From Pseudomonas nicosulfuronedens (GTDB taxonomy: Bacteria > Pseudomonadota > Gammaproteobacteria > Pseudomonadales > Pseudomonadaceae): 64,000 nucleotides of DNA. The first letter of the stretch is position 1; each line of letters opens with the position of its first letter. Positions 35,885-45,306 of the stretch are shown here, one piece after another. Made by a program: the position numbers and the translations under genes. The DNA lies in contig NZ_SWDV01000019.1 of the NCBI RefSeq assembly GCF_005877905.1, positions 1 to 64,000 on the forward strand. Reading direction: 5' to 3'. The notes under the pieces were generated by a model that worked only from the letters and a program-made list of their open reading frames with translations, searched no databases and was not told where the DNA came from.

Positions 35885-37001
35885 ACCGCGCGTACTGCAG
35901 TTCTGCCACGGCTATGACGGGCCGTTCCTCGACTGTGCCCGTCAGTACGCCAGCCTGTTCGCCGGTACCGGCTATCGGGTCACCACGGTGTTCCTTACCG
36001 GTGCGCCCGATCCGGAAGTGGTGGCCGGTTGCGCCAGCGACGAGGTGCTCTTCCTCGACTACAGCTCGCGGGATATCCGCGGGCTGAAGCTCAAGGCAAT
36101 CCGCGACCTGCGCGAGATCGCCCGATCCCGCGATTTCCGGTTCTGCATCGCGCACCGTTTCAAGCCAACCTGGATTGCCATGCTCGGCACCAAGCTGCCG
36201 ATCATCGGTGTGCACCACGGTTTCGGTGATTTCCAGCGCCTGGGGCGCAAGCTGTTCGCGCGCTTCTTCGCCGAACGCCTGAGCCTGCTGGGTGTTTCCA
36301 ATGCGGTGCGCGACGAAATCCGCGCCTGTCTGCCGGCCTGGCCGCAGGAACGCATCGAGACGCTGTACAACCGGGTCGACGTCGACGCGCTGCAGGCACA
36401 ACAGGTCGAGCGCTATCCCGCTCGCCAACACCTGGGGCTGGCGGACAATGCCTGGGTGGTCGGCAACGTCGGCCGCCTGCATCCGGACAAGGACCAGGCC
36501 ACCCTGCTGCGTGGCTTCGCTCGCGCACTGCCGCGCCTGCCGCACAACAGCCTGCTGGCGATCCTCGGCAAAGGGCGTCTGGAGGAGGACCTCAAGGACC
36601 TCGCGCGCGAGCTGGGCATCGCCGACCGCGTGCTGTTCCTCGGCCAGGTCCCGGACGCCAAGCGCTACTTCAAGGCCTTCGACGTTTTTGCCCTGACCTC
36701 CGACCACGAGCCTTTCGGCATGGTTCTGCTGGAAGCGATGGTGGCCGGCGTGCCGCTGATCTCGACTTCCGGTGGTGGCGCGGGAGAAATCGTCGAGGGG
36801 TTGGGCATTCTTTTCCCGCTGGGCGACGATGCCGCACTGGCCGAAGGTCTGCGTCATCTGTCGGTACTGGACCGCGAGCAGCGGGTGATGTGTGCGCAGC
36901 AGATGGAGCAACGTCTGCAGACGCGCTTCAGCGATGAGGCTGTGCGCCGGGAGTTCTGGAGTCTGCCGCTGGTGAAGGCGCTGCTCGCGCCGGCCCGCTG
37001 A
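35868..37001 (+). CDS. wapH: LPS core glycosyltransferase, WapH-type (GT4)
   Basis: A 377-aa GT4 glycosyltransferase, expected to add a glucose to the outer core. It has two Rossmann domains: CHGYDGPFLDCARQYASLF at the N-terminus, VGNVGRLHPDKDQATLLRGFARAL at about 200-225, and SDHEPFGMVLLEAMVAGVPLI as the donor-binding EX7E motif. Its start overlaps the carbamoyltransferase gene. It corresponds to PA5004. In PAO1, as I recall it, mig-14 and dnpA come next; here two different genes do. Confidence 0.82.
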   Translation: MTRSAEPRVLQFCHGYDGPFLDCARQYASLFAGTGYRVTTVFLTGAPDPEVVAGCASDEVLFLDYSSRDIRGLKLKAIRDLREIARSRDFRFCIAHRFKPTWIAMLGTKLPIIGVHHGFGDFQRLGRKLFARFFAERLSLLGVSNAVRDEIRACLPAWPQERIETLYNRVDVDALQAQQVERYPARQHLGLADNAWVVGNVGRLHPDKDQATLLRGFARALPRLPHNSLLAILGKGRLEEDLKDLARELGIADRVLFLGQVPDAKRYFKAFDVFALTSDHEPFGMVLLEAMVAGVPLISTSGGGAGEIVEGLGILFPLGDDAALAEGLRHLSVLDREQRVMCAQQMEQRLQTRFSDEAVRREFWSLPLVKALLAPAR

Positions 37002-37085
37002 CGGACTGGCGGGCACCCTCCATTTATACTGGCCTGGACGCTGGGTGCGCCCTTTGGCGATTCATTGACGAGCGCGCGATTGCAA

Positions 37086-37982
37086 ATGCTGGAACTCAAA
37101 CTGGAAGGTGGTCGACGCTGGCTCGGCGATGGGCGTGTGCAGATTCCCATTACCGAGTTCGAGGAGTGCCTTGGGCGATACGAGGGGAGTGTTTTCCTGC
37201 TTGCATCCGGGCCTTCCGCCGGAGAGTTCCCGCTGGCGCGCTATGCGGACTGGCCGGTCATTGCGATGAATGGTTCCATCGTTCGCTGCGCTGACCAGAA
37301 GATCACGCCGTTCTTCTATATCTGTGACGACCCCGGATTCGTGCGCGATCGCCCCGACCTTGCCTGCCTCGGCGCGCGTAGTGCCACGCACCTGGCGATG
37401 AGCCTGAGCTGCCTCCAGGAGCTGCATCGCCATGACCCAACACTGCTGCCGCAGAGGTCCGGTGTTCTGCTGCTGGAGCGGGTCAACCGTCGCCATGGCA
37501 TGGCCGTGCTCTCGGATCGCTCCTATGCCTGGTCCATCCGCCGTGATCCTGACCTGATCTGCGGGTTCTCCCTGCTGCGCAGGAAGACCAATCGGATCGG
37601 CTTCAGCCGCAACATGAGCAAGGGCTACTTCGGGGGGCGTACCATTCCCTACGCCGCGACACAGCTGGCTTGCCACCTGGGCTTCAGCCAGGTGTTCCTC
37701 ATCGGGATGGACCTGAACAAGGCTATCGGGCGCTTCTACGAAACAGGGGCGGCCGCCCTGCCCAGCAGCCTCGACGAGGACTTCGAGGATTACATCCTGC
37801 CCAGCTTCCGGATCGTCGCCGAACAGGTTTCGCCCCGGTATCCACTGCGGCTTTTCAATCTGTCGCCGCTCAGCCGATTGCCGGCCAGCGTTGTTCCGAA
37901 AATAGAAACCACCCAGCTGGATGCATTACTCGAAGCAGAAGTGGCAGCGGCGGATGGCAAACACCTGCGAGCGAGGTCGTGA
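37086..37982 (+). CDS. DUF115/sialyltransferase-like LPS biosynthesis protein
   Basis: A protein of about 298 aa with no close relative that I can name. The pattern VFLLASGPSAGEFPL, then VIAMNGSI, then a FYICDD segment, and later KGYFGGRTIPYAATQLACHLGFSQVFLIGMDL resembles the single-Rossmann DUF115 / CST (GT42 sialyltransferase) fold. A glycosyltransferase or glycan-modifying role in the core is inferred from this and from position. The start is uncertain: the ATG at 37086 gives MLELKLEGG; a TTG at 37065 is possible; neither has a good ribosome binding site. It overlaps the next gene by one base. It is absent from the PAO1 order as I remember it. Confidence 0.65.
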   Translation: MLELKLEGGRRWLGDGRVQIPITEFEECLGRYEGSVFLLASGPSAGEFPLARYADWPVIAMNGSIVRCADQKITPFFYICDDPGFVRDRPDLACLGARSATHLAMSLSCLQELHRHDPTLLPQRSGVLLLERVNRRHGMAVLSDRSYAWSIRRDPDLICGFSLLRRKTNRIGFSRNMSKGYFGGRTIPYAATQLACHLGFSQVFLIGMDLNKAIGRFYETGAAALPSSLDEDFEDYILPSFRIVAEQVSPRYPLRLFNLSPLSRLPASVVPKIETTQLDALLEAEVAAADGKHLRARS

Positions 37983-38536
37983 TGGATCTGCAGCAACTGA
38001 TCGAGTGCTGGAAGTGCGAAGTCTCGAACAAGAAGAAACCTGGTAGCCGCATCGGCCTGTTCAGCAACATCGTGAAGCGGGCCTACAAGAGCAACGTGCT
38101 CCGCTACCTGCTGCAGTTTCGCCTGGCTCAGTTCCTTTACGCCAAAGGCGGAATGCGACGTCGTTACGCGTTGCGCATGCAGCGCAAGTTGAACCGTCGC
38201 TATGCCGTAGACATCAGCGTTGCCGCGCAGATCGGCCCCGGTTTCCGGATTGCCCACCTGCCGGGAGTGGTCATCACTGGCTACGCGACGATCGGCAGGA
38301 ATTTCTTCATTCGGCAGAACTCCACAGTGGGTATCAAGACGTTGGGCTTGTCGCGCTACTCGCTGGTGATCGGTGACGATGTGAGCCTCGGCGCGCACAG
38401 CTGCATCATCGCCGATGAACTCGAGATTGGAAGTGGTGTCACCATTGGGGCGATGTCTTTCGTCAACAAGGACCTCCCCGCGGGTTGCACCTTCTATAAC
38501 GTCCGTCAAAGCCAGATCCTGCCTGCTATATCCTGA
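37982..38536 (+). CDS. Hexapeptide-repeat acetyltransferase (serine O-acetyltransferase-like)
   Basis: A 184-aa left-handed beta-helix acyltransferase. Hexapeptide repeats fill residues 78-175 (for example IGPGFRIAHLPGVVITGYATIGRNFFI and VIGDDVSLGAHSCIIADELEIGSGVTIGAMSFVNKDLPAG), with the catalytic His expected in RIAHLPG. This is the pattern of CysE-like O-acetyltransferases found in polysaccharide clusters. The ATG overlaps the previous stop (TGATG), so the two genes are coupled. The likely job is O-acetylation of outer-core sugars, inferred from context. Confidence 0.8.
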   Translation: MDLQQLIECWKCEVSNKKKPGSRIGLFSNIVKRAYKSNVLRYLLQFRLAQFLYAKGGMRRRYALRMQRKLNRRYAVDISVAAQIGPGFRIAHLPGVVITGYATIGRNFFIRQNSTVGIKTLGLSRYSLVIGDDVSLGAHSCIIADELEIGSGVTIGAMSFVNKDLPAGCTFYNVRQSQILPAIS

Positions 38537-38716
38537 GACGGCCATCGCCTTGACCGGGCTGTTCAGCGTCCCCTAATCTTCGCGGCGCATTGTCCTTGTC
38601 GCCGATTTCCTTGCGGAGGGTGACGGGCGGGGCGCATGGAAGCTGGGCGATTGCCGTATCCGGCCCAGGATGCACGTTAATTCGATTGCCCGCACTCTGG
38701 GATGTAAAGGTGAGTC

Positions 38717-39673
38717 TTGAAAGTTCTGTTCCTGGTCCAGAAAGAACAACGCGCCATTCTCGACCGTCTGTATGACGGCATCGCCGAACACTGCGACTGC
38801 GACCTGCGCTGGCTCAGCAGCGATGAGCAGGCCAACCTGCGCCGGTATTTCCGCGATCACGTGGACGTATCGAAGTATGACCGCATCCTGTTCTTCCTGC
38901 GCTTCAAGAAGGAAATCCGCCAGGCCTCCTTCATCCGCAGCGTGCCCAACCTGGTCATCCTCGAGCACGACGCTTACCAGAACTACATTCCCTGCAAGTA
39001 CACCGGCAAGTTCAGTGCGCACTACCGCCGCCTGCCATGGGTCAGGGTCATCAGCTCGGGCTTCATGGTCAGCGAGCGCCTGCGCCGGGAAGGCTTCGAT
39101 GCGGTCTTCGTGCCCAAGGGCTACGACCAGAACCTGTTGCATGACCTGGGGCGGGAGCGGGATATCGAACTGGCCTTCGTCGGCAGCACCGGTAGTGTTG
39201 CCTACAGCGGTCGCAAGGCGTTGCTGGATGAGCTGGGGCAGGTGGAAAACCTGCTGGTGACCAAGACCAACTCGGGCGAGGACTACCTGAACACGCTCAA
39301 TCGCATCCGCTTCTTCGTCAGCGCGGACGTTGGCATGGGCGAGTACATGATCAAGAACTTCGAGGCCATGGCCTGTGGTTGCGTGCTGCTGGCGTATGAC
39401 CAGGGGGAGGCGGAGAACCGCGCGCTGGGGTTGCAGGACATGCATAACGTGGTGCTATACCAAGACGTAGCGCAGCTGCGCAGCAAGCTGCAGGTGCTGC
39501 GCGAAGACCCGCAGCAGGCGAGCCGGATTGCCGGAGCCGGACGGGCGCTGGCGGTGGAGGGCTTCGGCTTCAGCCAGATCGGCGCCCGCATCGTCCAGGC
39601 CATGGCTGCCCCGCTGCGTGAGCGTCCGCGTCCCGGTATGCTGGAGCGCTGGCGCCGGGCGTTGGGGATCTGA
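38717..39673 (+). CDS. ssg: Cell-surface-sugar glycosyltransferase Ssg-like
   Basis: A 318-aa glycosyltransferase with a GT4-like C-terminal half. The N-terminus (KVLFLVQKEQRAILDRLYDGIA) and context between the core genes and wapR match Ssg (PA5001), required for O antigen and phage sensitivity in Pseudomonas. Donor-site region: VGMGEYMIKNFEAMACGCVLLAYDQGE. The start is a TTG with AAGG 6 nt upstream. A 180-bp gap separates it from the acetyltransferase gene. The acceptor is uncertain. Confidence 0.75.
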   Translation: MKVLFLVQKEQRAILDRLYDGIAEHCDCDLRWLSSDEQANLRRYFRDHVDVSKYDRILFFLRFKKEIRQASFIRSVPNLVILEHDAYQNYIPCKYTGKFSAHYRRLPWVRVISSGFMVSERLRREGFDAVFVPKGYDQNLLHDLGRERDIELAFVGSTGSVAYSGRKALLDELGQVENLLVTKTNSGEDYLNTLNRIRFFVSADVGMGEYMIKNFEAMACGCVLLAYDQGEAENRALGLQDMHNVVLYQDVAQLRSKLQVLREDPQQASRIAGAGRALAVEGFGFSQIGARIVQAMAAPLRERPRPGMLERWRRALGI

Positions 39674-39708
39674 CCTGTGGCCATTTCCTGCCGGTTATTG
39701 AGGTGTCT

Positions 39709-40575
39709 GTGGAATACCCGCTGATTTCCGTGTTGGTGCCTTGCTATAACCGTGAACGTTATATCGAAGAAACGCTGCTGAGCATCCTCGGGCAGGATTA
39801 CCCCAACTTCGAGCTGATCGTGGTGGATGACGGGTCCAGTGACCGCAGTGCCGAGAAGATTCAGGCACTTCAGCAACAGCATGGCTTCCAGTTCTACCGT
39901 CAGGCCAACCAGGGTGTCAGTGCCGCGCTCAACACGGCGTTGGGCCATGCGCGGGGTGAGCTGGTGGCGACGCCGGACTCCGACGACATCATGATGCCGG
40001 GGCGCCTGAGCCTGCAGGCGAGCTACCTGAGTGAGCATCCCGAGGTCGGTTGCCTGGGCGGGCGCGCTGTCTACATCGATGCCGACGGCAAGCACCTGAA
40101 AGGCGGTCCCGGCAATGCCGTGCGCCAGTACAGCTTCGACGAACTGCTGGGGCAGGCCATCGCTATTGGTGCGACCGTGGCCATGTACCGGCGCGAGGCC
40201 ATGGATCGGGTAGGCGGTTATGATCCGCAGATCCGCATCCAGGACTTCCAGATGAGCCTGAAGATCGCACACCTGGGCTACCGGGTCGAAGTCCTCCCGG
40301 AGGTGGTCAGCGGCTACCGCCGCCACGAGGGCAACCTGTCGCGTACGGCCTACAAGAACCAGCTGCATTATGATCGGATGGCGGTCGCTCCTTACCGTGA
40401 TCACCCGGCGTACGGCTCTGGTATGACCTGTATCCTCAACAAGGCGCTCAAGCAGTCCGTGGTCAACGACAAGGGCTACGCCTGGTCGCTGTTGCTGCAG
40501 CTTCCGCCGTGGCGCTGGAATCGTATTACCCTGCGGCGGGTTCGCCATTTGCTGTTCAAGTTCGGGCGGGAATAA
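39709..40575 (+). CDS. wapR: LPS core rhamnosyltransferase WapR-like (GT2)
   Basis: A 288-aa GT-A family 2 glycosyltransferase: VLVPCYNRERYIEETLLSIL at the N-terminus, VVDDGSSDRS for UDP/dTDP binding and TPDSDDIMMPGRL for the DXD metal site. By position before waaL it matches WapR (PA5000), the alpha-1,3-rhamnosyltransferase that makes the O-antigen-accepting core glycoform. I choose the GTG at 39709, which has TTGAGG 5 nt upstream; a GTG at 39703 overlaps that site. Specificity is inferred from position. Confidence 0.78.
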   Translation: MEYPLISVLVPCYNRERYIEETLLSILGQDYPNFELIVVDDGSSDRSAEKIQALQQQHGFQFYRQANQGVSAALNTALGHARGELVATPDSDDIMMPGRLSLQASYLSEHPEVGCLGGRAVYIDADGKHLKGGPGNAVRQYSFDELLGQAIAIGATVAMYRREAMDRVGGYDPQIRIQDFQMSLKIAHLGYRVEVLPEVVSGYRRHEGNLSRTAYKNQLHYDRMAVAPYRDHPAYGSGMTCILNKALKQSVVNDKGYAWSLLLQLPPWRWNRITLRRVRHLLFKFGRE

Positions 40576-40586
40576 GACGTTTGCTG

Positions 40587-41807
40587 ATGAAAGATGTGAT
40601 TGCTCCGGCCTGGAGGGCCTGGTGCCCCGCTGTAACTCCCACTGGCGTGACACAGCGCCGGGGAAGCCGGATAGCCGAGGCAATGCTGGGTATCGGCGTA
40701 CTGTGGACCATCGCGGGCGTGATGCTGACGCCCAGCATGAAATTCTACTTCCAGATGGTTGCGTTGTTCGTCTACGTGCCATCGCTGTGGTTGTGCATCG
40801 CTCGCCGCGAAGAGCTTGGCCACTTGCTGCGGGCTCACCGGGAGATGTGGGTGCTCCTGGCGCTGTTCGGTTGGGCGGTCCTCTCGCTGCTCTGGTCGAC
40901 ATCGGGGAAGCCGCTGGGGCAACTCAAGAGTGTTTCGCTGTTCATGCTGTTCATCTTCGGTTGGGTGCTCTGGGCCCGCGCGGACGAGCGCCGGCTGCGC
41001 CTGACGATGCTATCGCTGGCGCTCGTGGTCGGTTTCTACAGCGTGGCGGCACTGCTGTTCGCCCCGGCGTTCGGAATGGGGCGCCTGAACGGGTTTGGCG
41101 GCTTCCTCGACAACCCCAATGCGGCGGCCTACTCGATCGCCTTCGTCACGGTGTTATGCGTGCCGTTGCTGCCGCGCCGCGGCTGGTCGCAGTTGCCCTG
41201 GGTGCTGCTGCTGGCCGCATCGCTTGTCTACGTGGTGCTCTGCGGAAGTCGCGGGGCATTGCTGGCGCTGATGGTCACGGCCATCTTCAGCTTGAGCCTG
41301 GTGCCAGGGCGGATAGCCAAGCTGCTGCCTTTGCTCCTGTTGGTGGGTGGGGCGGCACTGGTTATCGTCGAGCCGGGTCTGATGGAGCGCGGAGATGCCG
41401 AGCGCTTCGAGTTGCTGCGCAATGCCTGGCCGCAGATCCAGCAGCATTTCTGGTTCGGGGTTGGGCTGGGGTCCGATTATTCGGTGACCAGCGGGAGCTC
41501 CGTGTACCAGAACGGGGCGCACAATTTCCCCGTACATACTGCGATCCAGTACGGTGTGCCGGCTCTGCTGGCGTTCCTGGCCCTATGGGGGGCGATCGGC
41601 TACAACGCCTGGCGCAGCCGCTCGCGGGCGCTGGGCCTGTCGGTGATGCTGCTGTGGGTGTTCTCCAGCGTTGCCATGCAGTTCGACGTGTTCAGCCTGT
41701 GGGAGCGCACGCGTGCCATGTGGCTGATGCCCTGGGTGGTGATTCTGCTGGGGCTGAGCCTGGAGCGCTGGCCTCAGGTGCGACCAGCGGTTATGGAGCC
41801 GAACTGA
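40587..41807 (+). CDS. waaL: O-antigen ligase
   Basis: A polytopic inner-membrane enzyme that joins undecaprenyl-linked O antigen to core-lipid A at the periplasmic face. It has 406 aa and about 10-12 hydrophobic helices. Conserved ligase features are GFLDNPNAAAYSIAF, CGSRGALLAL with the conserved Arg, and the large periplasmic loop with YQNGAHNFPVHTAIQYG containing the essential His. The ATG at 40587 has no strong ribosome binding site; it begins 11 bp after wapR. The end overlaps the convergent kinase-like gene by 17 bp. It corresponds to PA4999. Confidence 0.88.
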   Translation: MKDVIAPAWRAWCPAVTPTGVTQRRGSRIAEAMLGIGVLWTIAGVMLTPSMKFYFQMVALFVYVPSLWLCIARREELGHLLRAHREMWVLLALFGWAVLSLLWSTSGKPLGQLKSVSLFMLFIFGWVLWARADERRLRLTMLSLALVVGFYSVAALLFAPAFGMGRLNGFGGFLDNPNAAAYSIAFVTVLCVPLLPRRGWSQLPWVLLLAASLVYVVLCGSRGALLALMVTAIFSLSLVPGRIAKLLPLLLLVGGAALVIVEPGLMERGDAERFELLRNAWPQIQQHFWFGVGLGSDYSVTSGSSVYQNGAHNFPVHTAIQYGVPALLAFLALWGAIGYNAWRSRSRALGLSVMLLWVFSSVAMQFDVFSLWERTRAMWLMPWVVILLGLSLERWPQVRPAVMEPN

Positions 41808-42441
41808 GGAACTGCCGGAGTTCGGGCAGCGACCAGCGCACTCGGCTGCGGGCGAGGTAGGCCGCGGACAAGCTGTCGGCATTGCCGGCCAGCAGCCACT
41901 GGCGATCCTGGGTATAGCGCAGCATGTGCGCGAAGTTGCGCTTGCGCTGCTGGCGCGACAGCGCCCGGCGCTGTTTCTTCATGTCCGCCAGATCGATCAG
42001 GCCCAGGGTGCCTTCGGGGGTCTTCACCACGTTACCCAGGTGCAGCGAGCGGAAGTACACGCCCTGATCATGCAGTTCGGCGATCAGCTCGCCCAGTTGC
42101 GCTGCCAGTTGCGTGTCCGCCTCGCCCGCTTCGATCACCTGGCGCAACGTGTCGCCCGGCAGGGGCTGGTAGTGCACCGCGTCGCGGGCGATATCGGCAA
42201 TGCGGTACACCGCGATGATCTGCGGGCAGGGCACCGCCAGCCGCTGCAGCGTCTGGGTGTTGTCGGCAAAGCGCTGCGCATAGGGATAGAGCGCTGCCGA
42301 GGAGATCAGCCGCTTGCGCCGGAACAGTTTCAGGAAGTTGCCATCGGCCAGGCGCAGGACCTTGTCGCCATGCTTGTCGGCTTCCAGCACCTGGGCGCCG
42401 GCGCGCAGCGCTTCGTAGGCGGAGAGGGCGAGGTCTTGCAT
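41791..42441 (-). CDS. Small kinase-like protein (PA4998-like)
   Basis: A 216-aa protein with kinase-like signatures: FLKLFRRKRLISS (ATP-site lysine), and YFRSLHLGNVVKTPEGTLGLIDLADMKKQRR, in which the catalytic HxD is replaced by RSLHLGN while the metal-binding D of LIDLAD is kept. This suggests an altered kinase. It is the only minus-strand gene in the LPS cluster and ends inside waaL. It sits back to back with msbA (100 bp apart). It corresponds to PA4998. A role in core phosphorylation or transport is only inferred from neighbours. Confidence 0.78.
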   Translation of the reverse strand: MQDLALSAYEALRAGAQVLEADKHGDKVLRLADGNFLKLFRRKRLISSAALYPYAQRFADNTQTLQRLAVPCPQIIAVYRIADIARDAVHYQPLPGDTLRQVIEAGEADTQLAAQLGELIAELHDQGVYFRSLHLGNVVKTPEGTLGLIDLADMKKQRRALSRQQRKRNFAHMLRYTQDRQWLLAGNADSLSAAYLARSRVRWSLPELRQFLSSAP

Positions 42442-42506
42442 AACGGATCCCTGAATCGATAGCCGGCTATAGTAGCCCAGCCGCCGGGCAAACGAGAGCG
42501 CTGTGT

Positions 42507-42512
42507 TATAAT
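42507..42512 (+). promoter_or_regulatory. Possible sigma-70 -10 element for msbA
   Basis: A perfect TATAAT lies 30 bp before the msbA ATG. The -35 position (17-bp spacing) is GC-rich and does not match, so this is a -10-only prediction. Confidence 0.4.
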
Positions 42513-42541
42513 CGCCGACCTTTTAAGCGTGCGATTCCTAC

Positions 42542-44374
42542 ATGTCCGGTAAAGAACCCCAGGCTCCTTCGAGCCTGAAGATCTACTTCCGACTGCTGTC
42601 CTATGTGCGTCCGTACATCGGCATGTTCATGCTCAGCATCATCGGCTTCCTGATCTTCGCCGCGACCCAGCCAATGCTGGCGGGCATCCTCAAGTATTTC
42701 GTCGACGGCCTGGCCCACCCGGACGCCAAGCTGTTCCCCAATGCGCCCTGGGCTTGGTTGCGAGACCTCTCGCTGCTCTATGCGGTACCGCTGCTGGTGG
42801 TGCTGATCGCTGTCTGGCAAGGCGTGGGGTCCTTCCTCGGCAACTACTTCATCGCCAAGGTTTCCCTGGGTCTGGTGCAGGACTTGCGCATCGCGCTGTT
42901 CAACAACCTGCTGACCTTGCCCAACCGCTACTTCGACAGCAACAATTCCGGGCATCTGATCTCGCGCATCACCTTCAACGTGACCATGGTCACCGGCGCC
43001 GCCACCGACGCGATCAAGGTGGTGATCCGCGAAGGCATGACCGTGGTCTTCCTGTTCCTCTCCCTGCTCTACATGAACTGGAAGCTGACCCTGGTGATGC
43101 TGGCGATCCTGCCCGTCATCGCCTTGATGGTGACCAGCGCCAGCCGCAAGTTCCGCAAGCAGAGCAAGAAGATCCAGGTGGCCATGGGCGACGTGACCCA
43201 TGTGTCCTCCGAGACCATCCAGGGTTACCGCGTGGTCCGCAGCTTCGGCGGCGAGCCCTACGAGCGCGAACGCTTCCGCCACGTCACCAACGAGAACACC
43301 AGCAAGAACCTGCGCATGAACAAGACTTCGGCGATCTACACGCCGATGCTGCAACTGGTGATCTACAGCGCCATGGCGGTACTGCTGTACCTCGTACTGT
43401 TGCTGCGTGGCGATGCCACCGTCGGCGACCTGGTGGCCTATATCTCCATGGCCGGCCTGCTGCCCAAGCCGATCCGCCAGCTATCCGAAGTCAGCTCGAC
43501 CATCCAGAAGGGCGTGGCCGGCGCGGAGAGCATCTTCGAGCAGCTCGACGAGCCGCCTGAGGTGGACAACGGCACCATCGAGCGTGACCGTGTGCAGGGC
43601 CGCCTCGAAGTGAAGAACCTCAGCTTCACCTACCCGGGCACCGAGAAGAAGGTCCTCAACGACCTGAACTTCAGCGTCGAGCCGGGCCAGATGGTGGCGC
43701 TGGTCGGCCGTTCCGGCAGCGGCAAGTCGACCCTGGCCAACCTGATCCCGCGCTTCTACGACCACAGCGACGGGCAGATCCTGCTCGATGGCACCGACGT
43801 CGAAGACTACAAGCTGAGCAACCTGCGCCGGCATATCGCGCTGGTGACCCAGCAGGTCAACCTGTTCAACGACAGCGTGCTCAACAACATCGCCTACGGC
43901 GACCTCGCCAGCCGACCGCGCGAAGCGGTGGAAAAGGCCGCCGATGATGCCTTCGCTCGCGAGTTCATCGACCGCCTGCCCGCAGGCTTCGAGACCGAAG
44001 TCGGCGAGAACGGCGTGATGCTTTCCGGCGGCCAGCGCCAGCGCCTGGCGATTGCACGCGCACTGCTCAAGGATGCCCCGGTGCTGATCCTCGACGAGGC
44101 TACCTCGGCGCTGGACACCGAATCCGAGCGGCATATCCAGGCTGCCCTCGAGAAGGTCATGGAAGGTCGCACCACGCTGGTCATCGCCCACCGCCTGAGC
44201 ACCATCGAGGCGGCGGACTTGATCCTGGTGATGGACCAGGGCCATATCGTCGAGCGCGGCTCCCACGATGAACTGATCGCGCAGAACGGCTACTACGCTC
44301 GCCTGCATGCTCGCCAGTTCGCGGACGATCCGGTCGACGGGACCGAAGAAGCAGCGGTCGAGCAACCGGTATGA
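42542..44374 (+). CDS. msbA: Lipid A core flippase (ABC transporter)
   Basis: Flips core-lipid A across the inner membrane using ATP. The 610-aa half-transporter has a six-helix membrane domain in residues 1-340 and a nucleotide-binding domain from about 355: Walker A GRSGSGKST near 388, Q-loop VTQQVNLF, signature LSGGQRQR near 494, Walker B VLILDEATSALD, and H-loop IAHRLST. It acts as a homodimer. It has its own likely promoter and corresponds to PA4997. Confidence 0.96.
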   Translation: MSGKEPQAPSSLKIYFRLLSYVRPYIGMFMLSIIGFLIFAATQPMLAGILKYFVDGLAHPDAKLFPNAPWAWLRDLSLLYAVPLLVVLIAVWQGVGSFLGNYFIAKVSLGLVQDLRIALFNNLLTLPNRYFDSNNSGHLISRITFNVTMVTGAATDAIKVVIREGMTVVFLFLSLLYMNWKLTLVMLAILPVIALMVTSASRKFRKQSKKIQVAMGDVTHVSSETIQGYRVVRSFGGEPYERERFRHVTNENTSKNLRMNKTSAIYTPMLQLVIYSAMAVLLYLVLLLRGDATVGDLVAYISMAGLLPKPIRQLSEVSSTIQKGVAGAESIFEQLDEPPEVDNGTIERDRVQGRLEVKNLSFTYPGTEKKVLNDLNFSVEPGQMVALVGRSGSGKSTLANLIPRFYDHSDGQILLDGTDVEDYKLSNLRRHIALVTQQVNLFNDSVLNNIAYGDLASRPREAVEKAADDAFAREFIDRLPAGFETEVGENGVMLSGGQRQRLAIARALLKDAPVLILDEATSALDTESERHIQAALEKVMEGRTTLVIAHRLSTIEAADLILVMDQGHIVERGSHDELIAQNGYYARLHARQFADDPVDGTEEAAVEQPV

Positions 44375-44396
44375 CGGCAGTGGGGAATTGCCGTTC

Positions 44397-45293
44397 ATGC
44401 TGAATCGCCTGCGAGTCTTCCGCGAACGCGGCTGGACGCCCATCGCGTCGGCCGACTATGCCACCGCCTGGCAGCGCTTCGGCGGCAGCGTCGCCACCCA
44501 CCCGGAGGTGGTCGAGCGTCTCGCCCATCTGGCCGGCATTCCGGTGCGCTACCTGGGCTGGTTCGAAGGCGATGAACTGCTCGCCGCCGTGCCGACCTGG
44601 GGACGCAACCTGGCGCTGTCCAAGGACGTGCTCAAGCGCGAGGGCAAGAAGGCGCTGTTCGACCTGGGCAATGCCGAGATCATCCTGCCCATCGCCGAGG
44701 GCGCGCGCATCGAGCTGCGTCATCAGGTGCGCTACCTCTCCGAGCTCAACCGCGAGCAGATCAGCGACGCCCGCGAGCAGCCCGAGCAACTGGCGATGAA
44801 CCGCGCCCCGGCCGACTTCTCGAAGAAATTCCGCTACAACCAGCGCCGTGAGCAGCGCCTGCTGGAAGAGGCGGGCGGGGTACTGCAGCCCATGAGCGAG
44901 CTGAGCCCTGAGGAACAGGCGAGCATCTATGCCGACCTGTTCCAGCGCCGCTGGGAATTCGAGGTGCCAGGCAAGGCACGGCTGGCCGAGGTGTTCGGCC
45001 TGATGCGCGAATTCATGCGCGGTTCGCTGGTGCGCCTGGACGGCGAGCCGGTGGCGATCCAGATTCTCTATCGGGTCGAAGCGCCGAAATGGGTCAGCGT
45101 CGAATACATCAATGGCGGCGTGGCTCCGGAGAACCGCGAGTTCAGCCCCGGCAGCGTGCTCAGTTTCGTCAATACCCAGGAGGCCTGGGCCGAGGCCGAG
45201 GCGCTGGGCAAACCGCTGCGCTATTCCTTCGGTCGCGCCGACCGCGAGTACAAGGACCGCTGGTGCCACCGCGTGCCGGTGTTCCAGGTCTGA
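44397..45293 (+). CDS. Mig-14-like protein (antimicrobial peptide tolerance)
   Basis: A 298-aa protein of the Mig-14 family, with a GNAT-like fold, located at the inner membrane and linked in Salmonella and P. aeruginosa (PA5003) to resistance to cationic antimicrobial peptides. It contains DLGNAEIILPIAEGARIELRHQVRYLSELNR and a C-terminal SFVNTQEAWAEAEALGKPLRYSFGRADREYKDRWCHRVPVFQV, typical of the family. The ATG at 44397 has GGGGA about 10 nt upstream. It starts 23 bp after msbA. In PAO1 as I recall it this gene lies between wapH and dnpA, so it has a different place here. Confidence 0.8.
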   Translation: MLNRLRVFRERGWTPIASADYATAWQRFGGSVATHPEVVERLAHLAGIPVRYLGWFEGDELLAAVPTWGRNLALSKDVLKREGKKALFDLGNAEIILPIAEGARIELRHQVRYLSELNREQISDAREQPEQLAMNRAPADFSKKFRYNQRREQRLLEEAGGVLQPMSELSPEEQASIYADLFQRRWEFEVPGKARLAEVFGLMREFMRGSLVRLDGEPVAIQILYRVEAPKWVSVEYINGGVAPENREFSPGSVLSFVNTQEAWAEAEALGKPLRYSFGRADREYKDRWCHRVPVFQV

Positions 45294-45306
45294 CTTCAAG
45301 CTCTTC

